From Acidimicrobiia bacterium (GTDB lineage Bacteria; Actinomycetota; Acidimicrobiia; Acidimicrobiales; SKKL01), in the NCBI GenBank assembly GCA_016649895.1, contig JAENWR010000013.1, forward strand, positions 1-49,802: a DNA stretch of 49,802 nt, given 5' to 3'. The number at the start of each line of letters is the position of its first letter. Position 1 is the first letter of the stretch. Below, piece after piece: positions 7,963 through 15,331 of this stretch. Position numbers and translations under genes: made by a program. The notes beneath the pieces are model-generated. The model was not told the origin of the DNA. It saw only the letters and a list, made by a program, of their open reading frames with translations, and did not search any database.

Positions 7963-8951
7963 GACGGCGACTCGCCGGCGGTGACCACCGTGTCGGGCAA
8001 CGACTCGAGGCCGCGCAGCAGCGCGGTGGCCAGGCGATCGACCTCGCTCCGTCCGATCTCGGTGGCGACCGCGGCGGGCAGGTGCAGCTGGGGGAGGGGC
8101 AGCGCAGCATCGAGGCGGGCCAGCTGCTCGCGTTGCAGCTCGGCTCGCTCGCGCCGGAACGTCGCCGCGGCGACAAGGGCATCGGCATCGTCGTTCGAGA
8201 GGTCGACCCCCACCGCCGCGGCGGCCTCGGCGGGGGACAGGTCGGTGTGCGGAGCATCGGGGACGACGCCGTTCACCACGATGGGCCCGAGCGCCACGCC
8301 CACCTCGTCCTCGAGCTTGTACGCCGTCTCGATGAGCTCGTTGATGGGCGTCTCCTCGGGGATGGTGACGAGGAGGACGCGGGTCCGGGCGGGATCGGTC
8401 AGCATCTCGAGCACGTCGGCCGCCTGGGTCTGGATGGGGCCGACCTTCACCGAGTCGATGAGCGATCGACCCGAACGCAGGAACGTGATGGCGTGGCCGG
8501 AGGCCGGTGTGTCGAGGACCACCAGGCGGTCGGGTTCGGCTCGCTCGATCTGCTTCACCTTGCCGAGCAGCAAGATGTCTTCGATGCCGGGCGCCGCCGT
8601 GGCCACCACCTCGAGCGCCCCCGACCGCACGAGCCGGCGTGACACCCGGTCGAGGCCGTGGTCGGCCAGGTACTCGAGGAGGGCATCGTCGGCGGTGAGC
8701 GCACGGGCGCTCACCACGGCAGCGCCCGGCGGGTCGCCGCGGCTCCACATCTCGCTGGGGTCGTAGCCGAGGTCGGGCCGGTCGAAGGCGGCGGCCAGGC
8801 CGTTCTTGCCCTCGACCTCGACGACGAGGCTGGCCCGCCCGACCCGGGCGGCGGCACGCGCCAGCGTGGCACTCACCGTCGTTTTGCCGACGCCGCCCTT
8901 CCCGGCAACGATGACGAGCCGAGATGCTGCGAAGAACCGGGCAGGATCCAC
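7959..8951 (-). CDS. ArsA/GET3-family ATPase, first of a pair
   Basis: 330 residues. Walker A GKGGVGKTT is at residues 17-25, and downstream motifs include LVVLDTPASGHAITFLRS and VLLVTIPEETPINELIET. The GTG start at 8951 is preceded by GAAGGTGA. It is translationally coupled to the second ATPase. Only 13 nt separate its start from the divergent NfeD-like gene, so both promoters must lie within each other's coding regions or transcripts. Confidence 0.9.
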   Translation of the reverse strand: MDPARFFAASRLVIVAGKGGVGKTTVSATLARAAARVGRASLVVEVEGKNGLAAAFDRPDLGYDPSEMWSRGDPPGAAVVSARALTADDALLEYLADHGLDRVSRRLVRSGALEVVATAAPGIEDILLLGKVKQIERAEPDRLVVLDTPASGHAITFLRSGRSLIDSVKVGPIQTQAADVLEMLTDPARTRVLLVTIPEETPINELIETAYKLEDEVGVALGPIVVNGVVPDAPHTDLSPAEAAAAVGVDLSNDDADALVAAATFRRERAELQREQLARLDAALPLPQLHLPAAVATEIGRSEVDRLATALLRGLESLPDTVVTAGESPS

Positions 8952-8964
8952 TACTCACCTTCGC

Positions 8965-10269
8965 GTGACGGAGACCTCGTTGAGCAGACTATCCAGCGTC
9001 GGCGTGCTGCTCGTGCTCCTGGCCGTTGGGGCGCTGGCCGCCCCGTCGGCCGCGCAGACCGCACCCGACGGGCCGTCCGATGACCCCGGGTTCATCACCA
9101 TCATCGAGGTGAGCGGGCTCATCGACCCGATCCTCGTCGACTTCATCTCGCGGTCGATCGACGAGGCCGAGGAGACGGGTGCACGCCACCTCGTCATCAA
9201 CCTCAACTCTCCCGGAGCGGTGGCGCCCGATGCCGACATCGTCGACCTCGCCCGTCAGATCCGCGATGCCGATGTGCCGGTCGGCGTCTGGATCGGACCC
9301 TCGGGCTCGCAGGCGCTCGGCGTCGCTGCGCAGCTGGCATCGGTGGCCGATCCCGTCGGCGTTCCACCTGGCTCGCGCATCGGCGACACCGGGCGGTCGA
9401 TCCTGCCGGCCGACGAGTTCGGTCCGCTCTTCGGCGAGCACGCGCAGATCCTCGTCGACGGGGCCATCGGCGACGAGCGGGCCCTCGAGCTGGGGATCGC
9501 TGCCGCCCCCGCGCCCACCATCGGCGAGTACGTCATCGCCCTGCCCGACTTCGAGACCCAGGAGACGGTGCAGGATGGGGTCACCGCGCTCGAGCCCCGC
9601 ACGGTGGCCCGCTTCGCCGAGCTCGAGCTCATCGACCAGCTTTTCCACACCGTGGCGAGCCCGCCGGTGGCCTACATGCTCCTGGTGATCGGCCTCGCTC
9701 TCATCGTCTTCGAGCTGTTCACGGCGGGCGTCGGCATCGCCGGGCTCGTCGGCGCCGGCTCGATCATCCTGTCGGGCTACGGCTTGTGGGTGCTGCCGGT
9801 GCGCCCGTTGGCGCTGGCCCTGGTGGTCCTGTCGTTCGTGGCGTTCTCGATCGACGTGCAGACCGGGGTGCCCCGCCTCTGGACCGGCATCGGCGGCGTC
9901 GGTTTCCTCCTTGGTACGCTGGCGTTCTACGACGGTCTGTCGATCTCGTGGATCACGCTCATCGCAGCCCTGGTCGGGATCACCCTCACGTTCATCAGCG
10001 GGATGCCGGCCATGGTGCGCACCCGGTTCTCCACCCCCACGATCGGTCGGGAGTGGATGGTGGGCGAACCGGGCCTCGCCCGTGGCACGGTCGATCCCGA
10101 TGGTGTCGTCATCGTGCGTGGCGCCCCGTGGAAGGCCCGCACCAACCGAGCCACGCCGATCGCCGACGGCGACCCGGTGCGGGTGGTGTCACTCGACGGC
10201 CTGCTGCTCGAGGTCGAACCCGCCGACGGCGGTGCACGCGACCACCGTGAGTCGTCCAGCACCAGCTGA
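8965..10269 (+). CDS. NfeD-family membrane protein with an N-terminal ClpP-like domain
   Basis: 434 residues. A signal peptide (VGVLLVLLAVGALAAPSAA) is followed by a Clp/NfeD protease-like domain (LVINLNSPGAVAPDADIVDL), then four or so TM helices (about residues 225-345) and a C-terminal OB-fold (GVVIVRGAPWKARTN). In active NfeD proteases the nucleophile lies in a motif like ASAGTY; the equivalent here is QALGVAAQ, with no serine, so peptidase activity is doubtful. GTG 8965 is the chosen start; a TTG 8 codons later is possible. The likely role is membrane protein quality control or scaffolding. Confidence 0.82.
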   Translation: MTETSLSRLSSVGVLLVLLAVGALAAPSAAQTAPDGPSDDPGFITIIEVSGLIDPILVDFISRSIDEAEETGARHLVINLNSPGAVAPDADIVDLARQIRDADVPVGVWIGPSGSQALGVAAQLASVADPVGVPPGSRIGDTGRSILPADEFGPLFGEHAQILVDGAIGDERALELGIAAAPAPTIGEYVIALPDFETQETVQDGVTALEPRTVARFAELELIDQLFHTVASPPVAYMLLVIGLALIVFELFTAGVGIAGLVGAGSIILSGYGLWVLPVRPLALALVVLSFVAFSIDVQTGVPRLWTGIGGVGFLLGTLAFYDGLSISWITLIAALVGITLTFISGMPAMVRTRFSTPTIGREWMVGEPGLARGTVDPDGVVIVRGAPWKARTNRATPIADGDPVRVVSLDGLLLEVEPADGGARDHRESSSTS

Positions 10270-10289
10270 CACCCACAACGAAGTGACCC

Positions 10290-10318
10290 TTGTCTCAGCG
10301 CTCCTGCGGTTCTAGGGT
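10290..10318 (+). promoter_or_regulatory. whiB promoter
   Basis: TTGTCT (10290-10295) and TAGGGT (10313-10318) are separated by exactly 17 nt, a good sigma-70-type promoter. It is 22 nt before the GTG start at 10341, leaving room for the GGAAGGGGG ribosome site. Confidence 0.6.
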
Positions 10319-10340
10319 CGCTGCGGAAGGGGGTCCGAGC

Positions 10341-10604
10341 GTGAGTGCACAGAGGATCGAAACGGATTGGCAGGTTCGGGCGGCGTGCAGGGGGCCACAG
10401 GCAGTCGTGTTCTTTCCTCCCCCGCAGTTCGAGCGCAAAGAGGAGAAGCTCGAGCGCGAGGGCAGGGCGAAGATGATCTGCGCCGACTGCTCGGTTCGCC
10501 AGCCGTGTCTCGACTACGCGGTCTCCATCCGCGAGCCGCACGGCATCTGGGGCGGGCTCAACGAGAGCGAGCGTCGCCAGCTCCTCGCGTCCGACCTGAG
10601 CTGA
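10341..10604 (+). CDS. WhiB-family iron-sulfur transcription factor
   Basis: 87 residues. The four cluster-binding cysteines are C16, C47, C50 and C56 (C-x30-C-x2-C-x5-C), followed by the family turn GIWGGL at 68-73. The family binds a 4Fe-4S cluster, senses redox or nitric oxide, and commonly acts with the principal sigma factor. There is no long basic C-terminal tail; the protein ends soon after ESERRQLLASDLS. GTG 10341 has GGAAGGGGG upstream. Confidence 0.95.
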   Translation: MSAQRIETDWQVRAACRGPQAVVFFPPPQFERKEEKLEREGRAKMICADCSVRQPCLDYAVSIREPHGIWGGLNESERRQLLASDLS

Positions 10605-10689
10605 CCCCGCTCGTCCACCGTCAGTCGCGGCGTCGGCCGCGTCGGCGCGCCCGGGGCGAGCGGCCACCGCCCCGGTAGCCTGGGGTGCC

Positions 10690-11181
10690 ATGTTGTTGAT
10701 CGCGCTGCTCCTCGTCGTCGTGCCGATCCTCGAGCTCTACGTGATCGTGCAGGTCGCCCAGAGCATCGGTGTCGTCGAGACGATCGCGCTCCTCGTCGCC
10801 ATGAGCGTCGTGGGCGCGTGGCTCGTGAAGGCGCAAGGGCTCGCGGTGTGGCGCCGCTTCAACGAGACGATGCTCAGCGGGCAGGTGCCCCACCGCGAGA
10901 TCGTCGACGGCGCGCTGCTGCTCCTCGCCGGAGCGCTCCTGCTCGCACCAGGGTTCACCAGCGACGCCTTCGGCCTCGTGTTGCTCTTCCCCCCGACGCG
11001 GGCGCTGGTGCGCGGCGTCGTCCTCAGCCGATTCAGGGCGGGGCAGGCCATCACCACGTTTGGTGCGGTCCGGTTCCCCGGCCGTGGCGGCCGCGGTCGA
11101 GCGGGCACCGACGTGGTCGATGTCGACTCGTGGGAGGACGCACCCGACGGGCAGCGCGCGACGGGCGAGCTCGACCGATGA
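10690..11181 (+). CDS. fxsA: FxsA-family membrane protein
   Basis: 163 residues. It starts LLIALLLVVVPILELYVIVQ, then the typical glycine-containing helices VVGAWLVKAQGLAVWRRF and ALLLLAGALLLAPGFTSDAF, and ends with a basic/acidic cytoplasmic tail. FxsA is named for suppressing F-plasmid exclusion of phage T7; its native role is unknown. It is the first gene of an apparent three-gene operon: its stop overlaps the Nudix start (ATGA). Confidence 0.9.
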   Translation: MLLIALLLVVVPILELYVIVQVAQSIGVVETIALLVAMSVVGAWLVKAQGLAVWRRFNETMLSGQVPHREIVDGALLLLAGALLLAPGFTSDAFGLVLLFPPTRALVRGVVLSRFRAGQAITTFGAVRFPGRGGRGRAGTDVVDVDSWEDAPDGQRATGELDR

Positions 11182-12071
11182 CCGCCATCGATCCGTTCGA
11201 GGTCGAGCTGCGGCTCGCCGCAACCGTGATGCTCGTCCGCCACAGCGACGCCGGGCCCGAGGTGTTCATGCTGCGCCGCAACCCGGCCAGCGCGTTCGTG
11301 GCGGGTGCGTTCGTGTTCCCCGGTGGTGCGGTCGACGACCACGATCGTCTCGACCCCGACCTCGGCGACATCACCGCTGGGCTCACCGACACCGACGCGT
11401 CCACCCGGCTCGGCATCGAGTCAGGCGGTCTTGCTTTCTGGGTGGCGGTCATCCGCGAGTGCTTCGAGGAATCCGGTCTGCTCGTGGCTCGCGACCACAC
11501 GGGCGACATCATCCGGCTCGACGATCCCGAGGTGGCGGCTCGCTTCGCCGAGCACCGCCGGGCCGTCGACGCGGGCGAGGAGCGCCTCGTCGAGGTCTGC
11601 GAGCAGGAGGGGCTCACCCTGGCCTGCGACTCCATCCACTACTTCTCGCATTGGGTCACGCCGGTCGGTCCGGTTCGCCGCTACGACACCCGGTTCTTCG
11701 TGGCGCGGGCACCCGAGGCCCAGGTGGGGGCGCACGACAACGGCGAGACCGTCGCCAACCTGTGGGTGCGCCCAGCCGACGCCCTCGAGCGCCGCGATTC
11801 GGGCGAGCTCGAGATGATCCTGCCCACCGTCCGCAACCTCGAGGCCATCGCTCGGTTCGACGACGTCGATTCGCTGATGGGGGCTGCCGCGGCGCTCACC
11901 GACGTTCCGGCCATGCTGCCCCGCCTGGTGCAGGAAGATGGTGGCGTGCGCATCCTCCTCCCGGGCGACCCGGGCTACGACCACGCCACACCGCCCGCCA
12001 CCGCCATGGCGGCAGGTACCCCGTTGCCGGGGCAGGCCGGCACCCCATTGCAGGGAGGCCATACCAAATGA
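11178..12071 (+). CDS. Nudix hydrolase, NUDT19/NUDT7-like
   Basis: 297 residues. The domain starts LAATVMLVRHSDAGPEVFML, with GAFVFPGGAVDD and then, after a long insertion, the catalytic helix IRECFEESGLL (REx2EExG). This split Nudix box is typical of the eukaryotic-like coenzyme A/acyl-CoA Nudix group, so an acyl-CoA or CoA-like substrate is possible but not shown. The tail is proline/glycine rich. It overlaps the preceding and following genes by 4 nt. Confidence 0.88.
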   Translation: MTAIDPFEVELRLAATVMLVRHSDAGPEVFMLRRNPASAFVAGAFVFPGGAVDDHDRLDPDLGDITAGLTDTDASTRLGIESGGLAFWVAVIRECFEESGLLVARDHTGDIIRLDDPEVAARFAEHRRAVDAGEERLVEVCEQEGLTLACDSIHYFSHWVTPVGPVRRYDTRFFVARAPEAQVGAHDNGETVANLWVRPADALERRDSGELEMILPTVRNLEAIARFDDVDSLMGAAAALTDVPAMLPRLVQEDGGVRILLPGDPGYDHATPPATAMAAGTPLPGQAGTPLQGGHTK

Positions 12072-12685
12072 CCGACGACGAGCTGCTCGAAGAGCTCCCG
12101 CCACCCATCGTTCCGGGTGTCGCCCGGGCGCTCAGCCCGCTCGTGCGCCGCATCGCGCTCGACCTCCAGGGCGAGCCGGGGCCCAACACCTACCTCGTCG
12201 GCATCGACGAGATCGCCATCATCGATCCCGGGCCCGACATCGCACACCACCTCGACTCCATCGCCGGCTGCGGTGGCGATCGCGTCCGTTGGATCCTCGC
12301 CACCGGGTCGTCCGACTCGAGCGGCGCCGAGCGGCTGGCCAAGCAGACCGGAGCCGAGATCCTCTCGGTGGCCGGCGTCGGTCCCGAGGGGGCCGGCCAG
12401 GAGCTTGCGGTGGGCGACACCGTCCTCGGCACCGAGTTCCGCCTCACGGTCATGGCCGCCCCGGGCGTCGCCGAGCGGCGGGCCTGCTTCATGCTCGAGG
12501 AGGAGCGGGTCATCTTCGCCGGCGACTACCTCGAGGTCGAGCCGGCGCCCGTCATCACCGACGCCGATGCGTACCGCGAGGCCGTCACCGCGCTGCGCCG
12601 TCGCCGTCTCCGCGGCATCGCCCCGTACGAGGGCCACCTCATCGAGAAGCCCCTCGAGCGCATCGAGGAGATCGCGCCGAAGTAG
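12068..12685 (+). CDS. Metallo-beta-lactamase-fold protein lacking the HxHxDH motif
   Basis: 205 residues. The fold is recognisable from GPNTYLVGIDEIAIIDPG (LACTB2-like N-terminus), the spaced strands, and later FAGDYLEVEP (the GD motif). Where active enzymes have THxHxDHxGG, this protein reads ATGSSDSSGAERL, keeping only the aspartate. Metal binding is therefore probably lost and it may be a pseudo-enzyme. The end (PYEGHLIEKPLERI) still resembles the last helix region with a single histidine. It is coupled to the Nudix gene. Confidence 0.8.
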   Translation: MTDDELLEELPPPIVPGVARALSPLVRRIALDLQGEPGPNTYLVGIDEIAIIDPGPDIAHHLDSIAGCGGDRVRWILATGSSDSSGAERLAKQTGAEILSVAGVGPEGAGQELAVGDTVLGTEFRLTVMAAPGVAERRACFMLEEERVIFAGDYLEVEPAPVITDADAYREAVTALRRRRLRGIAPYEGHLIEKPLERIEEIAPK

Positions 12686-12705
12686 GCGCGGATTCCCGGT
12701 CCGGC

Positions 12706-13920
12706 CTACAGGTCGAGGGCGTCGAGCGCGCTGGCGAGTCCGCCGAGCATGCGCGCACTGCACCCGGCCATCTGCACCGGGGGGATCGCCTCGTCGACGA
12801 TGCGATCGGCGAGCGAACGGAACGCGTCGGCCGCCGGGCCCTCGCCGAGGGAGACGGGCCGGCCGTGGTCGCCGCCGTCGGCCACGGCGGGCTCGAGGGG
12901 GATCTGTCCGAGCAGCGGCGCCCCGGCGTCGCGGGCGAGCACCTCGCCCCCGCCCGACCCGAACAGTGCGTAGGTCTCGCCGTGGTCGCAGATGAAGGCG
13001 CTCATGTTCTCGATGACACCTGCCACCCGCACGTGGCTGCGCTGCGCCATGTTGGCGGCTCGGATGGCCACCTTCTGGGCGGTGAGCGCTGGGGTGGTGA
13101 CCACCAGCATCTCGGCACGGGGCAGCATGCGGGCGAGGCCCATGGCCACGTCGCCAGTACCGGGGGGCATGTCGATGAAGAGGTAGTCGAGATCGCCCCA
13201 CTGCACGTCCTCGACGAAGTGCTGGACGGCCCGGTTGAGCATGAGTCCCCGCCACATGAGAGCGGTCTCCTCGTCGTCGACCAGGAAGCCCATGGAGACC
13301 ACCTCGAGGTGGCCGTCGCCGATGGGCAGCGGGATCGGCGCGATCTTGGGGCGTGCACCTTCGGGGACCACCTGGCCCTCGACACCCCCGAGCCGGCCGT
13401 CGAGCCCGAGCATGCGCGGCACCGAGAAGCCCCAGATGTCGGCGTCGAGCACTCCGACGCGGAAGCCCTTGGCGGCGATCGCCACCGCGAGGTTCACCGT
13501 GACCGACGACTTGCCGACCCCACCCTTGCCCGATGCAACTGCGACGACGCGGGTGGTGGGCGGGATCATCGTGTCGGGTGCGTTCTCGCGGGCGTTCCAC
13601 CGGGCCTTGCCCATGGCTGTGGCCTTCTCGTCGGCCGTCATCTCGGTCCAGTCGAGGCCCACGTGGGTGACGCCGGGCATCGACTCGATCCTGACCCGCA
13701 CGTCGCGCTGGATCTGAGCCCGGAGCGGGCACCCAGCGGTGGTGAGGGCGATCGTGATGCGCACGTCGCCGTCGGGTCCGACCGTCGCGGCCTTGGCCAT
13801 GCCGAGATCGACGATGTCGCTGCCGAGCTCGGGATCGATGACCCCGCGGAGCATGGCCATGATGTCGGCCTCGCTCGGGAGCCGGGTTGGTGTGGTGCCG
13901 TCGACATCGGTGGGAGTCAT
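12706..13920 (-). CDS. mrp: Mrp/ApbC/NBP35-family iron-sulfur cluster carrier ATPase
   Basis: 404 residues. An N-terminal MIP18/DUF59 domain (MAMLRGVIDPELGSDIVDLG) precedes the ParA-like ATPase with deviant Walker A SGKGGVGKSS, LDADIWGFSVPRMLG and DYLFIDMPPGTGD. The usual paired CxxC near the C-terminus is not obvious; a single Cys is seen in SAFICDHGE and one in MAGCSARML. The start ATG 13920 is favoured because TAAAAT (plus strand 13928-13933) sits 7 nt upstream; ATGs at 13929 and 13941 are alternatives. It is divergent from a SufR-like regulator. Confidence 0.9.
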   Translation of the reverse strand: MTPTDVDGTTPTRLPSEADIMAMLRGVIDPELGSDIVDLGMAKAATVGPDGDVRITIALTTAGCPLRAQIQRDVRVRIESMPGVTHVGLDWTEMTADEKATAMGKARWNARENAPDTMIPPTTRVVAVASGKGGVGKSSVTVNLAVAIAAKGFRVGVLDADIWGFSVPRMLGLDGRLGGVEGQVVPEGARPKIAPIPLPIGDGHLEVVSMGFLVDDEETALMWRGLMLNRAVQHFVEDVQWGDLDYLFIDMPPGTGDVAMGLARMLPRAEMLVVTTPALTAQKVAIRAANMAQRSHVRVAGVIENMSAFICDHGETYALFGSGGGEVLARDAGAPLLGQIPLEPAVADGGDHGRPVSLGEGPAADAFRSLADRIVDEAIPPVQMAGCSARMLGGLASALDALDL

Positions 13921-13927
13921 CGGACGC

Positions 13928-13954
13928 ATTTTACCGGACATCGCCGTGTAAACT
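13928..13954. promoter_or_regulatory. Divergent -10 elements between mrp and the SufR-like gene
   Basis: TAAAAT on the minus strand (13928-13933) lies 7 nt from the mrp ATG. TAAACT on the plus strand (13949-13954) lies 6 nt from the ATG at 13961. Both suggest leaderless transcripts starting at the start codon. The whole 40-nt gap is a plausible binding site for the adjacent regulator. Confidence 0.55.
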
Positions 13955-13960
13955 CCTTCC

Positions 13961-14710
13961 ATGGCCGATCCGGTGGATCCGATTCCTGCCGTCCCCTCGG
14001 CGCCACGAGTGGCCGACCGGCCGGCGCGCCTCGCCATCCTCAAGGCGCTCGGCGACAACACCCGCTACGCCATCTACCTCGAACTGGCGCGTTCGCCCTC
14101 GCCCTGCACCACCGCGCAGGTGGCCGAGAGCCTCGACCTCCACGTCAACACGGTGCGGCCCCACCTCGAGCGCATGCGCGAGGTCGGCCTGCTCGACGTG
14201 CGCAGCGTGGCCCGTGGTGGGGTCGGCCGGCCCCAGCACGTCTACTCGCTCGCCGCCGATGCGCCGTCGCTCGGGCTCGAGCCGTCGCCGTTCCCCACCA
14301 TCGCCCGCATGCTGCTGCGGCTCGCCGAGTCGGCTGGGCTCGATCCCGACACCGTCGCCGGGGCCGGCCGCGATCAGGGCGTCGCCGACGCCCGCCCCTG
14401 GCCGGCCGGCAGCCCGGCGGTCGAGGCGCTCATGACCGAGCTCGATGCCATGGGCTTCGACCCCGAGGTGGCCATCGAGGCCGATCCATCGCCCGGTGCC
14501 GACGGCGACATCGCCACCATCGCGTTCGCCCACTGCCCGTTCGCCGATCTGGCCGAACTCAATCCATTGGTCGTGTGCGCCCTGCACCGCGGCATGGTCG
14601 AGGGCTTCCTCGACGGCATCGACGGACCCTGCCCGGTGGCGTTCCACACCCTCGTCGACCGCGATCCCTGCCAGGTCGAGATCCCCGTCACCGTGGACGT
14701 CGCTCGCTGA
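13961..14710 (+). CDS. SufR-like iron-sulfur winged-helix regulator
   Basis: 249 residues. The DNA-binding domain is near the N-terminus: ARLAILKALGDNTRYAIYLE, with AQVAESLDLHVNTVRPHLER as the helix-turn-helix. The C-terminal part has a cysteine series: AHCPFADLAE, VVCALHRGMVEGF, GPCPVAFHTL and RDPCQVEI. This pattern is typical of SufR-type regulators that bind an iron-sulfur cluster and repress cluster-assembly genes. Its neighbours, Mrp on one side and an A-type carrier on the other, fit that role. Confidence 0.82.
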   Translation: MADPVDPIPAVPSAPRVADRPARLAILKALGDNTRYAIYLELARSPSPCTTAQVAESLDLHVNTVRPHLERMREVGLLDVRSVARGGVGRPQHVYSLAADAPSLGLEPSPFPTIARMLLRLAESAGLDPDTVAGAGRDQGVADARPWPAGSPAVEALMTELDAMGFDPEVAIEADPSPGADGDIATIAFAHCPFADLAELNPLVVCALHRGMVEGFLDGIDGPCPVAFHTLVDRDPCQVEIPVTVDVAR

Positions 14711-14797
14711 GCCATGCGATCGCGAGGCACCGGCTGCACGCGCGGCATCCGCTCCCGATACGATCTCCCCAGCCCTACTCCTCAGGAGGATCATCAG

Positions 14798-15115
14798 TTG
14801 ATCACCCTCACCGATACCGCCGCCGTCAAGGTCAAGCAGCTCATCGAAGCCGAAGGTGACGCTGCCCTCGCGCTGCGCGTCGCTGTTCGGCCGGGTGGCT
14901 GCTCGGGCTTCAGCTACGAGATGTTCTTCGACACCGATGTCGCCTCCGACGACCTCGCGGTCGACTACTCCGGCATCAAGGTCGTCTCCGACCCGTCCAG
15001 TGCGCAGCTGCTCGACGGCGCCACCCTCGACTACAAGGACGGCCTCGAGGCCGGGTTCGCCATCAACAACCCGAACGCCTCCCGTACCTGCGGTTGCGGG
15101 TCCTCCTTCAGCTGA
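14798..15115 (+). CDS. erpA: A-type iron-sulfur carrier (HesB/IscA/ErpA)
   Basis: 105 residues. It has the family cysteines in RPGGCSGFSYEM and the C-terminal TCGCGSSFS, and the fold LTDTAAVKVKQLIEAEGD. It inserts or carries Fe-S clusters into target proteins. The TTG start at 14798 is well supported: a perfect AGGAGG (14784-14789) lies 8 nt upstream, and the domain starts at once. The gene follows the SufR-like regulator by 87 nt, with its own -10-like TACGAT at 14759-14764. ErpA or IscA cannot be separated by sequence reading alone. Confidence 0.92.
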   Translation: MITLTDTAAVKVKQLIEAEGDAALALRVAVRPGGCSGFSYEMFFDTDVASDDLAVDYSGIKVVSDPSSAQLLDGATLDYKDGLEAGFAINNPNASRTCGCGSSFS

Positions 15116-15148
15116 TCCACGAGAGCTGACCTCAGCTCACTGTCAGTG

Positions 15149-15182
15149 AACGGCCGGGCCTCGTGCCTGGCCGTTTGCGTTT
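15149..15182 (+). terminator. Rho-independent terminator after erpA
   Basis: AACGGCCGGGC (15149-15159) pairs with GCCTGGCCGTT (15165-15175) with one G-U pair and a 5-nt loop, followed by TGCGTTT. The remaining 15183-15318 shows no gene. A TAGGGT -10 (15319-15324) then leads 7 nt to the next ATG. Confidence 0.75.
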
Positions 15183-15331
15183 CCGCCCGGCTCCAACGTG
15201 GCCGGCCTCGGGTCCTCCCCATGTTCTGGGTGCAGTGGCAACCGGGCCCCGTTCCTGACCGCGCCCGAAATGCGGCTTGTTCTCGAACGGAGATTCGGGA
15301 GCGATGGGCCGGCTCTCGTAGGGTCGCCACC

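Noticed and set aside
7963-8958. Extension of the second ArsA ATPase over the first
   Set aside because: It reads the first ATPase in the wrong frame; GTG 7962 overlapping the stop of the first gene is the natural start.
10690-12685. Toxin-antitoxin or phage-exclusion module based on FxsA
   Set aside because: FxsA is a common housekeeping membrane protein; the coupled Nudix and MBL-fold genes do not resemble a known defence system.
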